Positions 25,057 to 34,457 of a DNA stretch of 64,000 nt are shown here, one piece after another. A model generated the notes under the pieces. It was not told the DNA's origin. It did no database searches and was given only the letters and a program-made list of their open reading frames with translations. Location: NCBI RefSeq assembly GCF_012933465.1, contig NZ_JABBND010000010.1, positions 124,001 to 188,000 of the forward strand, written 5' to 3'. The DNA comes from Actinomycetospora sp. TBRC 11914 (GTDB lineage Bacteria; Actinomycetota; Actinomycetes; Mycobacteriales; Pseudonocardiaceae). The position numbers were made by a program, and so were the translations under genes. The first letter of the stretch is position 1. Each line of letters opens with the position of its first letter.

Positions 25057-25904
25057 GCGTCGGCCCCGGCGAGCACCGGGCGCCAGCGCAGCGCGCGCCG
25101 CTCGATGCGGCGCACCAGCGCGTCGGTGCCCAGCCCGAGCAGGGCGTAGACGACGAGGCCGACGACGATGACGTCGGTGCGCAGGAACTCCCGGGCGTCG
25201 GTGATCATGTAGCCGAGGCCGCTGTCGGAGGACACGGTCTCGGCCACCACGATCGAGAGCCAGGCGATGCCGAGCGAGAGGCGCAGCCCGGTCAGGGCCG
25301 AGGGCAGCGCGCCGGGCACGACGACGTGGCGGATCACCTCGCGCCGGTCGAACCCGGAGACCCGCGCCATCTCGAGCAGCTTGGGGTCCACGCCGCGGAC
25401 CCCGGCGTGGACGTTGAGGTAGATCGGGAAGAGCACGCCCAGCGCGACGAGCAGCACCTTCGGCGTCTCCTGCACCCCGAACCACAGGATGAACAGCGGG
25501 ACGAGCGCGAGGTGGGGCAGCGTCCGCAGCATCTGCACCGGCGGGTCGATCAGCAGGCCGCCCCAGCGCGAGAGCCCGGACCACACCCCGAGGACGAGGC
25601 CGACGACCGCGCCGAGCAGGAACCCGACGACGACGCGGGCCAGCGACACCGCGAGCCCCTGCGGCAGCTCGCCGGTCAGGGTGACGTCCCACGCGGCGGT
25701 GAGGACGCGCCACGGCGAGGCGAGCTCGTCCTCGGCGAGCAGGCCCGTCGTGGACGCGAGCTGCCAGACGACGACGATCGCGACCGGCGAGATCCAGCGC
25801 TGCCAAGTCGGGAGGCGGCGACGGGGTCCCGACGACGGGTCGGGTGGGGTGGGGGACGAGGGGGCCGAGGCGCGCGCGGGCGCGCCGGGCAGGGTGGTGG
25901 ACAC
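25053..25904 (-). CDS. ssuC: ABC transporter permease, SsuC-like
   Basis: 283 residues. Proline-rich N-terminus, then six helices, with VQMLRTLPHLALVPLFILWFGVQETPK and LEMARVSGFDRREVIRHVVVPGALPSALTGLR carrying the EAA loop. The frame is open to 26090, but that extension would overlap leader 4 and is non-coding in character; GTG at MSTTLPG was chosen. Only 37 bases separate the leader 4 stop from this start, so any attenuation here must use little space or act by translational coupling. Confidence 0.87.
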   Translation of the reverse strand: MSTTLPGAPARASAPSSPTPPDPSSGPRRRLPTWQRWISPVAIVVVWQLASTTGLLAEDELASPWRVLTAAWDVTLTGELPQGLAVSLARVVVGFLLGAVVGLVLGVWSGLSRWGGLLIDPPVQMLRTLPHLALVPLFILWFGVQETPKVLLVALGVLFPIYLNVHAGVRGVDPKLLEMARVSGFDRREVIRHVVVPGALPSALTGLRLSLGIAWLSIVVAETVSSDSGLGYMITDAREFLRTDVIVVGLVVYALLGLGTDALVRRIERRALRWRPVLAGADA

Positions 25905-25941
25905 ACGGGCTCCGGACGTCGGGGGGAGAGGTCGGCGTGTG

Positions 25942-26016
25942 TCAGCGACAGGTGGTGGCGTCCAGGCGCATGAGGTCCACGTGGCGGCGCCACGCGAACA
26001 CCCATCCCGGACCCAT
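25942..26016 (-). CDS. Leader peptide 4 (cysteine-type attenuator ORF)
   Basis: 24 residues ending WRRHVDLMRLDATTCR, fitting H-V-D-L-x-R-x5-C with a single Cys as penultimate residue. No Shine-Dalgarno is obvious; CACGAT at -12 to -7 could be a -10 for a leaderless start. It precedes the ssuC-like gene and faces leader 5 across a 256-base divergent region. Confidence 0.85.
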   Translation of the reverse strand: MGPGWVFAWRRHVDLMRLDATTCR

Positions 26017-26260
26017 GCCCTGATCGTGCGGGAATCGGACGCGTCGACGCAACCCAGCGTGGCCGGGCGGGCGCGGGCCGCGACGGCCACACATGATCAC
26101 CAGCACAGGACGCAGCCCGGAGTCGCCCGCCGGGTGCGTGCAGTGCCCCTCGAGCTCGGCCCGCCCGCGCCTCGCACCCCCTCACGCCCCTGGCCCCCTG
26201 CGCTGACCTGTGAAAAGTCCGGAATAAGGGGGGTGTAAAGCACCCGGCTCAGGGTGTGCA

Positions 26261-26266
26261 TACTTT
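26261..26266 (+). promoter_or_regulatory. Candidate -10 for leaderless leader 5
   Basis: TACTTT lies exactly 12 to 7 bases before the leader 5 ATG, fits TANNNT and would place the transcription start on the A of the ATG. No Shine-Dalgarno is present, consistent with leaderless translation as reported for mycobacterial poly-cysteine leaders. No clear -35. The rest of 26017-26260 holds no gene. Confidence 0.45.
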
Positions 26267-26272
26267 CGCACC

Positions 26273-26347
26273 ATGACCGAGGTCCTTCTGGTGCAGCGCC
26301 TGCACGTGGACCTCGGCCGTCTCGGCTCGACCACGTGTTGTTGCTGA
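26273..26347 (+). CDS. Leader peptide 5, poly-cysteine (upstream of mce operon)
   Basis: 24 residues ending QRLHVDLGRLGSTTCCC, with three consecutive Cys codons (TGT TGT TGC) immediately before the stop. It fits the shared H-V-D-L-x-R-x5-C signature and is the most cysteine-rich terminus in the window. Poly-cysteine at the end of a leaderless ORF is the arrangement known from cysteine-responsive attenuators in mycobacteria. It precedes yrbEA by 208 bases that contain several hairpins. Confidence 0.88.
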   Translation: MTEVLLVQRLHVDLGRLGSTTCCC

Positions 26348-26399
26348 CCGGATAGCCCGGGCCGTCCCCTCTGCGCGGGACGCCCCCTGTCGGCCGTGT

Positions 26400-26480
26400 C
26401 GGGCTCGTCGGACGAGCCCGCCCGGACCGGCTGCCGGGTTCCTCGCCGAACCGGCTTCCCCGGACGCGCCGTGGCGTCCG
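26400..26480 (+). promoter_or_regulatory. Attenuator-like hairpins upstream of the mce operon
   Basis: A 9-bp perfect stem CGGGCTCGT / ACGAGCCCG with a three-base loop (26400-26420) is followed by a bulged GCCGGGTTC / GAACCGGC stem near 26432-26453 and a 7-bp stem CGGACGC / GCGTCCG (26461-26480). All lie between the leader 5 stop and yrbEA, as expected of alternative attenuator structures. Confidence 0.55.
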
Positions 26481-26555
26481 CCCCCCATCGCCTCCTCGCC
26501 GAGGCACGCCTCCCGGGTGCTCCCCCTCGATCCCGGGACCGGTCGAAGGATTCCC

Positions 26556-27428
26556 ATGGGTTCTCCCCGCGATACCGCCTACGCCGACGCGGCCACGCAA
26601 CGTGCCCGCGCGGCCACGGTGCGTCCAGGCGACGACTGGAGCCGGGTCCTCGACCCGCCGGTCCGCGTCCTGACCGAGCTCGGTGGCGTCGTCCGGCTCG
26701 GCGGCCAGGTGCTGTGGAGCCTGGTGCGCCACCCGCGGGGCCACTGGGCCGAGACGCGCGACGAGATGTACCGGGTGCTCACCCGCTCCGCGGTCCCGAT
26801 GGTGCTCGCGGTGTTCACGTTCGCCCTGATGATCGGGATCCTGGGGCTGAACTTCCTCAACCTGCTCGGTGCCGCCTACCGCTACGGCCAGTACTTCTTC
26901 ATCGTCAACACCCGCGACTTCACGCCGTGGATCAACTCCATGGTCGTCGCCGGCATCGTCGGGACCGCGCTCACCGCCGATCTCGGGGCCCGCGTCATCC
27001 GGGAGGAGATCGACGCCCTCGAGGTGCTCGGGCTCGACCCGGTCCGCGAGCTCGTGGTGCCCCGCGTGCTGTCGATCTCGCTGCTCACCCCGCTGCTGAT
27101 GGTCGTCAGCCTGGTGATGGGCATCGTCGGCGGGCTCTACAGCACCGTCACCTACGGCGACGTCCCCGCCGCGGACTACTGGGACACGCTGTTCAAGAAC
27201 CTGACCTCGGTGGAGCTGGTGGTCGCGGTCGGCAAGAGCGCGGTCGTCGGCTTCGTCACCGGCATCGTCTGCGCCCACAAGGGACTGACCGCCCGGGGCG
27301 GGTCGATCGGCGTCGGGCGGGCGGTCAACGAGGCCGTCGTCATGGCCTTCGTGCTGGTCTTCCTCGTCGACTTCGCGGTGAACGTCTCCGCGCTCGGCCT
27401 CTTCCCCGAGATGGGGTCGGTCCGGTGA
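26556..27428 (+). CDS. yrbEA: Mce-associated permease YrbEA (MlaE family)
   Basis: 290 residues. MlaE-type ABC permease of the lipid/sterol importers called Mce systems. Several membrane helices and the conserved block EEIDALEVLGLDPVRELVVPRVL, which is the EAA-like coupling helix of YrbE proteins. ATG at MGSPRD is preceded by GAAGGA; the in-frame GTG at 26517 lacks a ribosome site. First structural gene behind leader 5. Its end overlaps yrbEB (GTGA). Confidence 0.92.
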   Translation: MGSPRDTAYADAATQRARAATVRPGDDWSRVLDPPVRVLTELGGVVRLGGQVLWSLVRHPRGHWAETRDEMYRVLTRSAVPMVLAVFTFALMIGILGLNFLNLLGAAYRYGQYFFIVNTRDFTPWINSMVVAGIVGTALTADLGARVIREEIDALEVLGLDPVRELVVPRVLSISLLTPLLMVVSLVMGIVGGLYSTVTYGDVPAADYWDTLFKNLTSVELVVAVGKSAVVGFVTGIVCAHKGLTARGGSIGVGRAVNEAVVMAFVLVFLVDFAVNVSALGLFPEMGSVR

Positions 27429-28261
27429 GCGCCCCCGCGAAGGAGCCCCGCGAGATCGAGCTCGACACCGGCCGCCTCGCCCGCAAGGTCCGGGACCTGT
27501 TCGCGAACGGCGCCGAGATGGTGCGCTTCTCGCTGCAGGTGCTGCGGACCATCCCGAACGCGGCGCGCACGTTCCCCACCGAGGTCGTCCGGCAGGGCGC
27601 GATCCTGGTGGTCTCCAGCGGGCTGGTCATCTGGTTCATGGAGTTCCTGATCGGGGTCATCTTCACCGTCCAGGGGCACTACACGACGCGGCAGTTCGGC
27701 GCCTCGGGCTACGTGGCGATCTTCCCGGGCTACGCCGGGCTGCGGACCTGCGCGCCGGAGATGTGGGGCTGGATCCTCGCGGCGAAGGTCGGGTGCGGCT
27801 TCGTCGCCGAGCTCGGCTCGATGCGCGCCAACGAGGAGGTCGACGCGCTCGAGGTGATGGGTATCGACCCGGTCTCGTACCTCGTCAGCACGCGGGTGCT
27901 CGCGTCGATCCTCGTCATGCCGTTCCTGTTCATCGTCGGGCTGGGCCTGCTCTACCTCGGGGCGTTCCTCATGGGCGTCGAGGTCCTGCGGTCGGTCTCG
28001 CCCGGCGGGTTCCTCCAGGTGCTGTGGGCCTTCCAGAGTCCGCTCGACCTGCTGTTCTCGATGATCTGGACGATGGCGCTCGGCATCGTCGTCGTGCTCG
28101 TCGGCTGCTGGTACGGCTTCACCGCCACCGGCGGCCCGGTCGGGGTGGGCCAGAACACCGCCCGGTCGATGGTCGTGAACATGGTGCTGGTCAGCCTCGT
28201 CGGGCTGTTCTTCCAGCAGCTGTTCTGGGCCGGTTTCCCCAACGCCCCCGTGGCGAACTGA
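27425..28261 (+). CDS. yrbEB: Mce-associated permease YrbEB (MlaE family)
   Basis: 278 residues, second MlaE-type permease. Block ANEEVDALEVMGIDPVSYLVSTRVL matches that of YrbEA, with hydrophobic helices on both sides. Start GTG is within the yrbEA stop. YrbEA and YrbEB are expected to form the membrane channel heterodimer of the Mce transporter. Confidence 0.92.
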   Translation: MSAPAKEPREIELDTGRLARKVRDLFANGAEMVRFSLQVLRTIPNAARTFPTEVVRQGAILVVSSGLVIWFMEFLIGVIFTVQGHYTTRQFGASGYVAIFPGYAGLRTCAPEMWGWILAAKVGCGFVAELGSMRANEEVDALEVMGIDPVSYLVSTRVLASILVMPFLFIVGLGLLYLGAFLMGVEVLRSVSPGGFLQVLWAFQSPLDLLFSMIWTMALGIVVVLVGCWYGFTATGGPVGVGQNTARSMVVNMVLVSLVGLFFQQLFWAGFPNAPVAN

Positions 28262-28275
28262 CCCGGAGCGAGCCG

Positions 28276-29085
28276 ATGACGATCCAGGAGAACGTCCCCA
28301 CCACCGAGATCCCCCGGGCCGACGGCGGCGGCGCCGCGATCGAGCTCGAGGGCGTGACCAAGTCCTTCGGCGGCGGCCCGCCGGTGCTCGACGACCTCGA
28401 CCTGCGCCTCCGCGAGGGTGCGATCACCACCGTGCTGGGGCCGTCGGGCACCGGCAAGAGCGTCCTGCTCAAGCACGTGCTCGGCCTGCTCGAGCCCGAC
28501 CGCGGCCGCGTGCGGGTCTTCGGTGAGGACCTGTGGGCGATGACGCTGGCGCAGCGGCGGGCGCTGCGCACCCGGTTCGGCGTGCTGTTCCAGGACGGCG
28601 CGCTGTTCGGCTCGATGGACCTCTTCGACAACGTCGCCTTCCCGCTGCGCCGCCACACCGAGCTCGACGAGGACGAGGTCGAGGAGAAGGTGATGACGCG
28701 GCTGCGGGAGGTCGGCCTGGAGGACTCGAAGGACAAGGCCCCCAACGAGATCTCCGGAGGGATGCGCAAGCGGGCGGGCTTCGCGCGCGCCCTCGTCATG
28801 GACCCCGAGATCCTGCTCTTCGACGAGCCCGACTCCGGCCTCGACCCGGTGCGCACCAACCTGCTCACCGACCTCGTCCTGAGGATCCACGAGGAGCACG
28901 GCGGCACGTACGTGCTGGTCACCCACGACATCGCGACGGCCCGCAAGGTCTCCGACGACGTCGGCGTGCTGTACCGGGGCCGGCTGGTGCACTCCGGGCC
29001 GGCGGACGAGGCGTTCGAGTCCGACGACGAGTTCGTGCGGCAGTTCCTCTCCGGGGACTCCGACGGCCCGCTCGGGATGGACTGA
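28276..29085 (+). CDS. Mce ABC ATPase (MceG/Mkl/MlaF type)
   Basis: 269 residues. Walker A GPSGTGKS at 55-62, signature ISGGMRKRAGFARAL, Walker B ILLFDEPDSGLDP and switch His in VLVTHDIATARKVSDD; the GMRKRAG signature and DEPDSGLDPVRT are characteristic of MlaF/Mkl. In mycobacteria this ATPase is encoded away from mce operons and shared among them; here it is encoded inside the operon, between yrbEB and mceA, implying a dedicated transporter. Confidence 0.92.
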   Translation: MTIQENVPTTEIPRADGGGAAIELEGVTKSFGGGPPVLDDLDLRLREGAITTVLGPSGTGKSVLLKHVLGLLEPDRGRVRVFGEDLWAMTLAQRRALRTRFGVLFQDGALFGSMDLFDNVAFPLRRHTELDEDEVEEKVMTRLREVGLEDSKDKAPNEISGGMRKRAGFARALVMDPEILLFDEPDSGLDPVRTNLLTDLVLRIHEEHGGTYVLVTHDIATARKVSDDVGVLYRGRLVHSGPADEAFESDDEFVRQFLSGDSDGPLGMD

Positions 29086-29087
29086 CC

Positions 29088-30350
29088 ATGGCAGCCCCCT
29101 CCCGCCGCGTCGTCACCGTGGTCCTCGGTGTGCTCGCCGTCGTCGTCGCGGTCGCCGGGATCGTCACCGCGGTCACCGCCGCGACCGCGCCCTACCGGCT
29201 CCAGGTCGTCATGCCCTCGGCGCTCGGCCTCACGACCGGCACCCCCGTCCAGCTCGCCGGCCGGGACGCCGGGACGATCACCGGGCTGGACGCGCGCGGC
29301 GACCAGGCCATCGCCACCGTCGAGCTGCCCACCGGCGACTCCGACGTCCCGCTGCCGCTGCACGCGGGCACCGTGGTGCGCGTCGAGTCGCGCTCGGTGC
29401 TGGGGGAGCGGTTCCTCGCCGTCGACCCCGGCCCCGCGACCGCCGCGGCGCTCCCGGACGACGCCCTCATCCCGGCCGGGTCGGCGCAGGTCACCCTCGA
29501 GGACGTCCTCGACGCCCTCGACCCCGCGACGCGGTCCCACCTCGCCTCGACCGTCCGCGAGCTCGACGGCACGCTGCACGGCCGCGAGGACGACGCGAAC
29601 CAGATGCTGGAGACCGCGGGACCGACGGTCGACGCGCTGGGCGCGGTGCTCGACGCGGTCGGCGACGACGGGCCCGCCATCCGCGAGCTCGTGACGAACG
29701 CCCACCAGGTCACCCAGGTCCTGGCGCAGCGCCGGGGCGCCGTCGCGGGCACCGTCCGTGACCTCGGCACCCTCACCGACGCCGTCGCCACCCGCCAGCA
29801 GCAGCTCTCCGACGGCCTCGCCGAGCTGCCCGGGGCCCTCGACGCCACGCGCAACGCCCTGGACAAGGTGCCCGACGCCACCGACGCCGCGGACCCCCTG
29901 CTCGACGACCTCCGTCCCGCGGCCGACCGGCTGCCCGGGGTCGCGGGCGACCTGCGCTCGGTGCTGGGGCAGCTGCAGCCGACGCTCGCGCAGCTGAAGC
30001 CGACCCTGCAGGCGGCGAACGCGCTCCTCGGCGACACCCCGGGCCTGCTCGACCGCACCCACCACACCGTCCCGCAGCTCACCGAGGCGGTGCAGCGCTC
30101 CGCCCCCGCGGTGGCGTTCCTGCGGCCCTACGCGCCCGAGACCGCGGGCTTCCTCGGGAACTGGGGCAACTTCTTCTCCTCCTACGACTCGACCGGCCAC
30201 GTCGCGCGCGCCCTGTTCACCGGCGGCCAGACGACGCTGAACGAGCAGCCCCCGGCCCCGCCCGTCGGCGGGGTCATCGACCGCACCCCGGCGCCGGGCG
30301 CCGCGGGCGGCCAGCCGTGGACCGACGCGAACGGGGACGCCGCACGATGA
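29088..30350 (+). CDS. mceA: Mce family protein, first of six
   Basis: 420 residues. One N-terminal membrane helix, then the MlaD/MCE domain (YRLQVVMPSALGLTTGTPVQLAG...), followed by a long helical region with many LDxxxDxL-type repeats predicted to form the tubular coiled-coil, and a Pro/Gly-rich tail. MCE proteins form a hexameric tunnel carrying hydrophobic substrates across the envelope. No cysteine and no lipobox. The ATG follows the ATPase stop after 2 bases. Confidence 0.88.
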   Translation: MAAPSRRVVTVVLGVLAVVVAVAGIVTAVTAATAPYRLQVVMPSALGLTTGTPVQLAGRDAGTITGLDARGDQAIATVELPTGDSDVPLPLHAGTVVRVESRSVLGERFLAVDPGPATAAALPDDALIPAGSAQVTLEDVLDALDPATRSHLASTVRELDGTLHGREDDANQMLETAGPTVDALGAVLDAVGDDGPAIRELVTNAHQVTQVLAQRRGAVAGTVRDLGTLTDAVATRQQQLSDGLAELPGALDATRNALDKVPDATDAADPLLDDLRPAADRLPGVAGDLRSVLGQLQPTLAQLKPTLQAANALLGDTPGLLDRTHHTVPQLTEAVQRSAPAVAFLRPYAPETAGFLGNWGNFFSSYDSTGHVARALFTGGQTTLNEQPPAPPVGGVIDRTPAPGAAGGQPWTDANGDAAR

Positions 30351-31762
30351 CCAGGACCACCCGGGCGGCCGCCGTCGCCCTCGTCGTGATCGGGCTGGTC
30401 GGCGCGACCACCGGCGCCGTGCTGCGCGCCGACGACACCGGCACCGCGTCGTCCGGGCGCGTCGAGGCCGTGTTCGCCGACGCGAGCCCGCTGCGCGCCG
30501 GCAACGAGGTCAAGATGTACGGCGTCGAGGTCGGCCTCGTCGACGAGGTCCGACTCGACCCGCCGGGCCCGCAGGGCCGGCGCCTGGCCCGCGTCGTCAT
30601 GGACGTCGACCCGTCGGCGCGGCAGCTGCACGCCGACGCGGCCGCGGCCATCCGGCCGGTCAGCCTCCTCGGGGAGCGCTACCTCGACCTGACCCCCGGC
30701 ACCCCGCAGGCCCCGCCGCTGGGCGACCCGGCGGTGATCGGGCCCGAGCACACCTCCCGGGCGGTGGACGTCGACGACGTCCTCGACACCTTCGACGACC
30801 CCACCTCGGCCGCGCTCGCCGCGATGGTCACCACGCTGGGGGAGGGGCTGCGCGGCCGCGGCCCGCAGGTCGCGGCCGCCCTCGACGCGCTGGCCCCGGC
30901 GCTGCGGCGCACGGACCAGCTCACCGCGGTGCTCCACCAGCAGAACGACGCGCTCGACCACATGATCGACGACGGCTCGCGGGTGTCGGCCGGCCTCGCC
31001 GACCACGACGGCGCCACCCTCGACGAGCTCGTCGACACGACGAAGCAGACCCTCGACGCGACCGCCGCCAACCGGCAGGCGCTCGACGCGACCCTCGTCG
31101 CGCTGCCCGACACCGTGGCCTCGGTGCGGCGCACCCTCGGCCAGCTGGCCGGGACGGCCGACGCCACGACGCCGGTGCTGCGCTCGATCCGGCCGGTCAC
31201 CAGCGACCTGACCACCCTGAGCCGGGAGCTGCAGGACTTCTCCGACGCCGCCGACCCGGCGCTCGGGTCGCTGCCCCCGGTGCTCGACCGCCTGGACGCG
31301 CTGCTCGACCAGGCCCGGCCCCTCGTCGGGGACCTGCAGCCCGCGGCGCACGACCTGCACTCGGTCACCGGGTCGGTCCGGCCGATCGGGCAGGCGCTGC
31401 TCGAGCACCCGCGCGGCGTGCCGAGCCACCTGGAGGACTTCATGAGCGGCATCGCGGACTGGGCGATGGCCACCAACGGCTACGACGGCGCCTCGCACTA
31501 CTTCCGCGGCGTCGCGGTGACCACCCCGCAGACGATCTGCCACGCCGGTGCCGGCCTGTTCCCCGCCGGTGCCGTCCCCGACCCGCTGTGCACGACCGCC
31601 GGCGCGGCCGTGCCCGCGGCGCCCGGACTGCCCACGCTCCTGCCGGGGGGAGCGCCCGCCCCGGCCGCCCCCGCGCCGGCCGGGACCTCGGACAACGCCA
31701 CCGGCCTCACCCCCGCGCAGGAGCAGGGGCTCGTCGGCCAGATGCTGGGAGGGGGTCGGTGA
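30347..31762 (+). CDS. mceB: Mce family protein, second of six
   Basis: 471 residues. N-terminal helix AAAVALVVIGLVGATTGAVL, MCE domain (VEAVFADASPLRAGNEVKMYGVEVGLVDEV), helical needle region, and a Pro/Ala-rich C-terminus. Two cysteines late in the protein (TICHAGAG and PLCTTAG) could form a disulfide. ATGA overlap with mceA. No lipobox. Confidence 0.88.
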   Translation: MTRTTRAAAVALVVIGLVGATTGAVLRADDTGTASSGRVEAVFADASPLRAGNEVKMYGVEVGLVDEVRLDPPGPQGRRLARVVMDVDPSARQLHADAAAAIRPVSLLGERYLDLTPGTPQAPPLGDPAVIGPEHTSRAVDVDDVLDTFDDPTSAALAAMVTTLGEGLRGRGPQVAAALDALAPALRRTDQLTAVLHQQNDALDHMIDDGSRVSAGLADHDGATLDELVDTTKQTLDATAANRQALDATLVALPDTVASVRRTLGQLAGTADATTPVLRSIRPVTSDLTTLSRELQDFSDAADPALGSLPPVLDRLDALLDQARPLVGDLQPAAHDLHSVTGSVRPIGQALLEHPRGVPSHLEDFMSGIADWAMATNGYDGASHYFRGVAVTTPQTICHAGAGLFPAGAVPDPLCTTAGAAVPAAPGLPTLLPGGAPAPAAPAPAGTSDNATGLTPAQEQGLVGQMLGGGR

Positions 31763-33066
31763 TGGCCCGCACGAAGCCGGTCCCCGGGACCCACGCCGCG
31801 GCCGAGCACCGCCGGACGCTGATCGTCGGCGGCGTCGCCGTCGTCGTCATCGCCCTGATCACGGTGGTGGCGTTCACCGCGAACCGCGGCCACCTGCCCG
31901 GCGCGCCGACGACGACGGTGCGGGTCGCGTTCACCGACGTCGGCCAGACCGACGCCAACTCCGAGGTCCGCACCGGCGGCCAGCGGATCGGGCAGGTCGA
32001 GTCGGTCGCCGTCGAGAACGGTCAGGCGGTCGCCACCCTGGTCCTCGACGGCCACGTCGACGTCCACGCCGACGCCCACGCCGAGATCCGTGACCAGTCG
32101 GCGCTGGCCCAGAAGTACGTCGAGTTCTCGCCCGGCTCCGCGGCGGCGCCGCCGCTGCAGGGCGTGCTGCCGGCGGCCCACACCGACCCCACCCACGACC
32201 TCGCCGACCTGCTCGACGTGTTCGACGAGCCGACCCGGGGGGCACTGCGCTCGACGCTGCGGGAGGTCGGCGGCGGGCTCGCGGGACAGGGAGCGGCCCT
32301 GGGCCGCTTCCTCGGCGCCGCCCGCGGCGACCTCGACGACGTCGGGACGATCACCGGGGCGCTCGCCGACCCGGACGCCGACCTGCCGGGCATGCTGAAC
32401 TCCGGGGCCTCGCTCGCCGGGCACCTGGCGCCCACCTCCGACGAGCTGCGCAGCCTGCTCGCGCAGAGCCGCGACACCCTCGCGGCGGTCTCCACCGACG
32501 GCGGGCGCCCGCTCGCGCAGACCGTCGCGGAAGCCGCGGACACGCTGCCCGCGCTGCGCACCGCCAGCGACTCGTTCTACGGCCCGCTGGGCGACACCGG
32601 GAACGCGATGCGCACCCTCGGGCCCGGCGCGGCGGCCCTCGGGCGGGCCACCCCCGACCTGCACGGGGTGCTGCGCGAGGCGGTCCCGCCGCTCGACGAG
32701 GTGCCCGGCGTCGCCGACCACGCGAAGCCAGCGCTCACCGACCTCACGAGGACCTTCGCCGATCTGCGGCCCTTCGTGCCCCGCCTCGACGACGGGCTCC
32801 GGGCGGCCGCGCCGCCGCTGGCCGTCCTCTCGCGCCACACCTGCGACATCACGCTGTTCACCGACACGTTCAGCAGGCTCAACACCAGCCACAACGGGTT
32901 CCGGCACCAGTTCCGGATCTTCCTCTCGGCGCCGTCGTCCTCGTCGCTGTCCGGCCTCCCCGCCGGGTTCGGTGACGCCCCGCTGGACACCTACCCCGCA
33001 CCCTGCACGGCGTTCCGCGACCGGGACCCGAACGGTGCCCTCGTCCCCGGAGGGAGCACCGGATGA
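31762..33066 (+). CDS. mceC: Mce family protein, third of six
   Basis: 434 residues. N-terminal helix (TLIVGGVAVVVIALITVVAF), MCE domain (TTTVRVAFTDVGQTDANSEVRTGGQRIG), and an extended helical region. Two cysteines near the C-terminus (RHTCDIT, APCTAFR), probably disulfide-bonded. Its ATG shares one base with the mceB stop (TGATG). Confidence 0.88.
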   Translation: MARTKPVPGTHAAAEHRRTLIVGGVAVVVIALITVVAFTANRGHLPGAPTTTVRVAFTDVGQTDANSEVRTGGQRIGQVESVAVENGQAVATLVLDGHVDVHADAHAEIRDQSALAQKYVEFSPGSAAAPPLQGVLPAAHTDPTHDLADLLDVFDEPTRGALRSTLREVGGGLAGQGAALGRFLGAARGDLDDVGTITGALADPDADLPGMLNSGASLAGHLAPTSDELRSLLAQSRDTLAAVSTDGGRPLAQTVAEAADTLPALRTASDSFYGPLGDTGNAMRTLGPGAAALGRATPDLHGVLREAVPPLDEVPGVADHAKPALTDLTRTFADLRPFVPRLDDGLRAAAPPLAVLSRHTCDITLFTDTFSRLNTSHNGFRHQFRIFLSAPSSSSLSGLPAGFGDAPLDTYPAPCTAFRDRDPNGALVPGGSTG

Positions 33067-34457
33067 CCGCCCGCTTCCGTGCCTGGCTCACCCCCGCGCG
33101 CACCGGCGCCCTGCTGCTGCTCGTCACCGTCGCGGTGTTCGCCCTCGTCTTCGCGAAGACCTCGCTGGTGACGACGCTGCGGCCCGGCTCCGTGCTCGTC
33201 GTCGACGCGGCCCGGGACTACAAGCTCGAGGCCGACAAGAGCGAGGTGAAGATCGCCGGCACCCCGGTGGGCACCGTGGCCTCGGTCGAGCAGACCGCCC
33301 CGGGACACGTCGAGATCCGGCTCAAGCTCGACCCGGGCACCGTCGAGAAGCTCGGGACGGCGCCGCGCGCCGACATCCGTCCGACCACGGTGCTCGGCGG
33401 GACCTACTACGTCGACCTCGTCGCCGGGGGACGCCCGGGCCGGCCCGACGGCGGCCGGATCCCGGCCGACCGGACCACGACCCCCGTCGAGCTCGACACC
33501 GCGCTCGCTGCGATCCCCCCGGACGCCCAGCGGTCCCTGCAGCGCACGTTCGGGCTGCTCGACCGGACGCTGCGTCCCGGACCCGGCGGTGCCCAGGACC
33601 CGCTGCGCTCCCTGCTGCGCACCGCGCCGGCCACCCTCGTCCCCGCCGGGCAGACGCTCGACGCGCTGCGCGGCCGGCGGCCGGACACCGACCTCGAGGC
33701 GCTCGTGACGAACGTCGACCGGGCCGCCGGCGTCCTGTCGGAGAGGGACGGGCAGCTCGGGTCGGTCGTGGACTCCTTCGCGACGACGGCCGACGTCCTG
33801 GCCCGGGAGAGCCGCCCGGTGTCCGACGCGGTCGCCGCGATGCCCGAGACCCTGCGCGCGGTCCACCGCGGCGCCGACGACCTCTCCACCACCCTGGACC
33901 GCATCCCGCCGACCGCCGACGCCATCGACCCCGCGGTCCGCGACCTCGACCCGCTCTTCCGCGACCTGGACCCGGCCCTCGCCCGGACCCACGACCTCCT
34001 CGACCAGCTCCGCCCGGCCCTCGACGACGCCCACCCCCTCGTGGGCGACCTGGTGCCCGCCGTCCGCGCCGGGAACCGGGTGCTCGACGACGTCGCCGAC
34101 CCGGTCTTCGACCGGATCAACGGCCCGATCCTCGGGGCGCTGAACGCCGAGTTCCACGGCACCCCCGAGGGCGACGAGAACTCCAAGTACCCGGGCGGAG
34201 GGCTCGACACCAGGGGCCCGCTCTACGCCCAGCTCGGTTATGCCCTGACCAACCTCAACGGCGCGATCAAGACCTACGACGGGAACGCCGGCATGATCAA
34301 TTTCCAGCCGGGCTTCGGGGCGTCCTCGCTGATCACCGGCCAGGGCGGCCTCGACGGGCTGCTCGACCGCCTCAACCACCCGCTGACCGCGCCGGGCCTG
34401 ACCGACGCGGTCTCACCGGTCGCCCGCCCGCTCCTCGACCCGGGGCCCGGCCGGTGA
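33063..34457 (+). CDS. mceD: Mce family protein, fourth of six
   Basis: 464 residues, cysteine-free. N-terminal helix GALLLLVTVAVFALVFA, MCE domain (SVLVVDAARDYKLEADKSEVKIAGTPVG), TTVLGGTYYVDL, then a long helical needle region with LLDQLRPALDD repeats and a Gly-rich C-terminus. ATGA overlap with mceC. Confidence 0.88.
   Translation: MTARFRAWLTPARTGALLLLVTVAVFALVFAKTSLVTTLRPGSVLVVDAARDYKLEADKSEVKIAGTPVGTVASVEQTAPGHVEIRLKLDPGTVEKLGTAPRADIRPTTVLGGTYYVDLVAGGRPGRPDGGRIPADRTTTPVELDTALAAIPPDAQRSLQRTFGLLDRTLRPGPGGAQDPLRSLLRTAPATLVPAGQTLDALRGRRPDTDLEALVTNVDRAAGVLSERDGQLGSVVDSFATTADVLARESRPVSDAVAAMPETLRAVHRGADDLSTTLDRIPPTADAIDPAVRDLDPLFRDLDPALARTHDLLDQLRPALDDAHPLVGDLVPAVRAGNRVLDDVADPVFDRINGPILGALNAEFHGTPEGDENSKYPGGGLDTRGPLYAQLGYALTNLNGAIKTYDGNAGMINFQPGFGASSLITGQGGLDGLLDRLNHPLTAPGLTDAVSPVARPLLDPGPGR

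Noticed and set aside
26517..26555. Earlier GTG start for yrbEA
   Set aside because: No ribosome site precedes it, while GAAGGA is correctly placed before ATG 26556.
26396..28261. 621-residue ORF whose C-terminal part is YrbEB
   Set aside because: The first half is an out-of-frame reading of yrbEA; only the part from GTG 27425 is protein-like.
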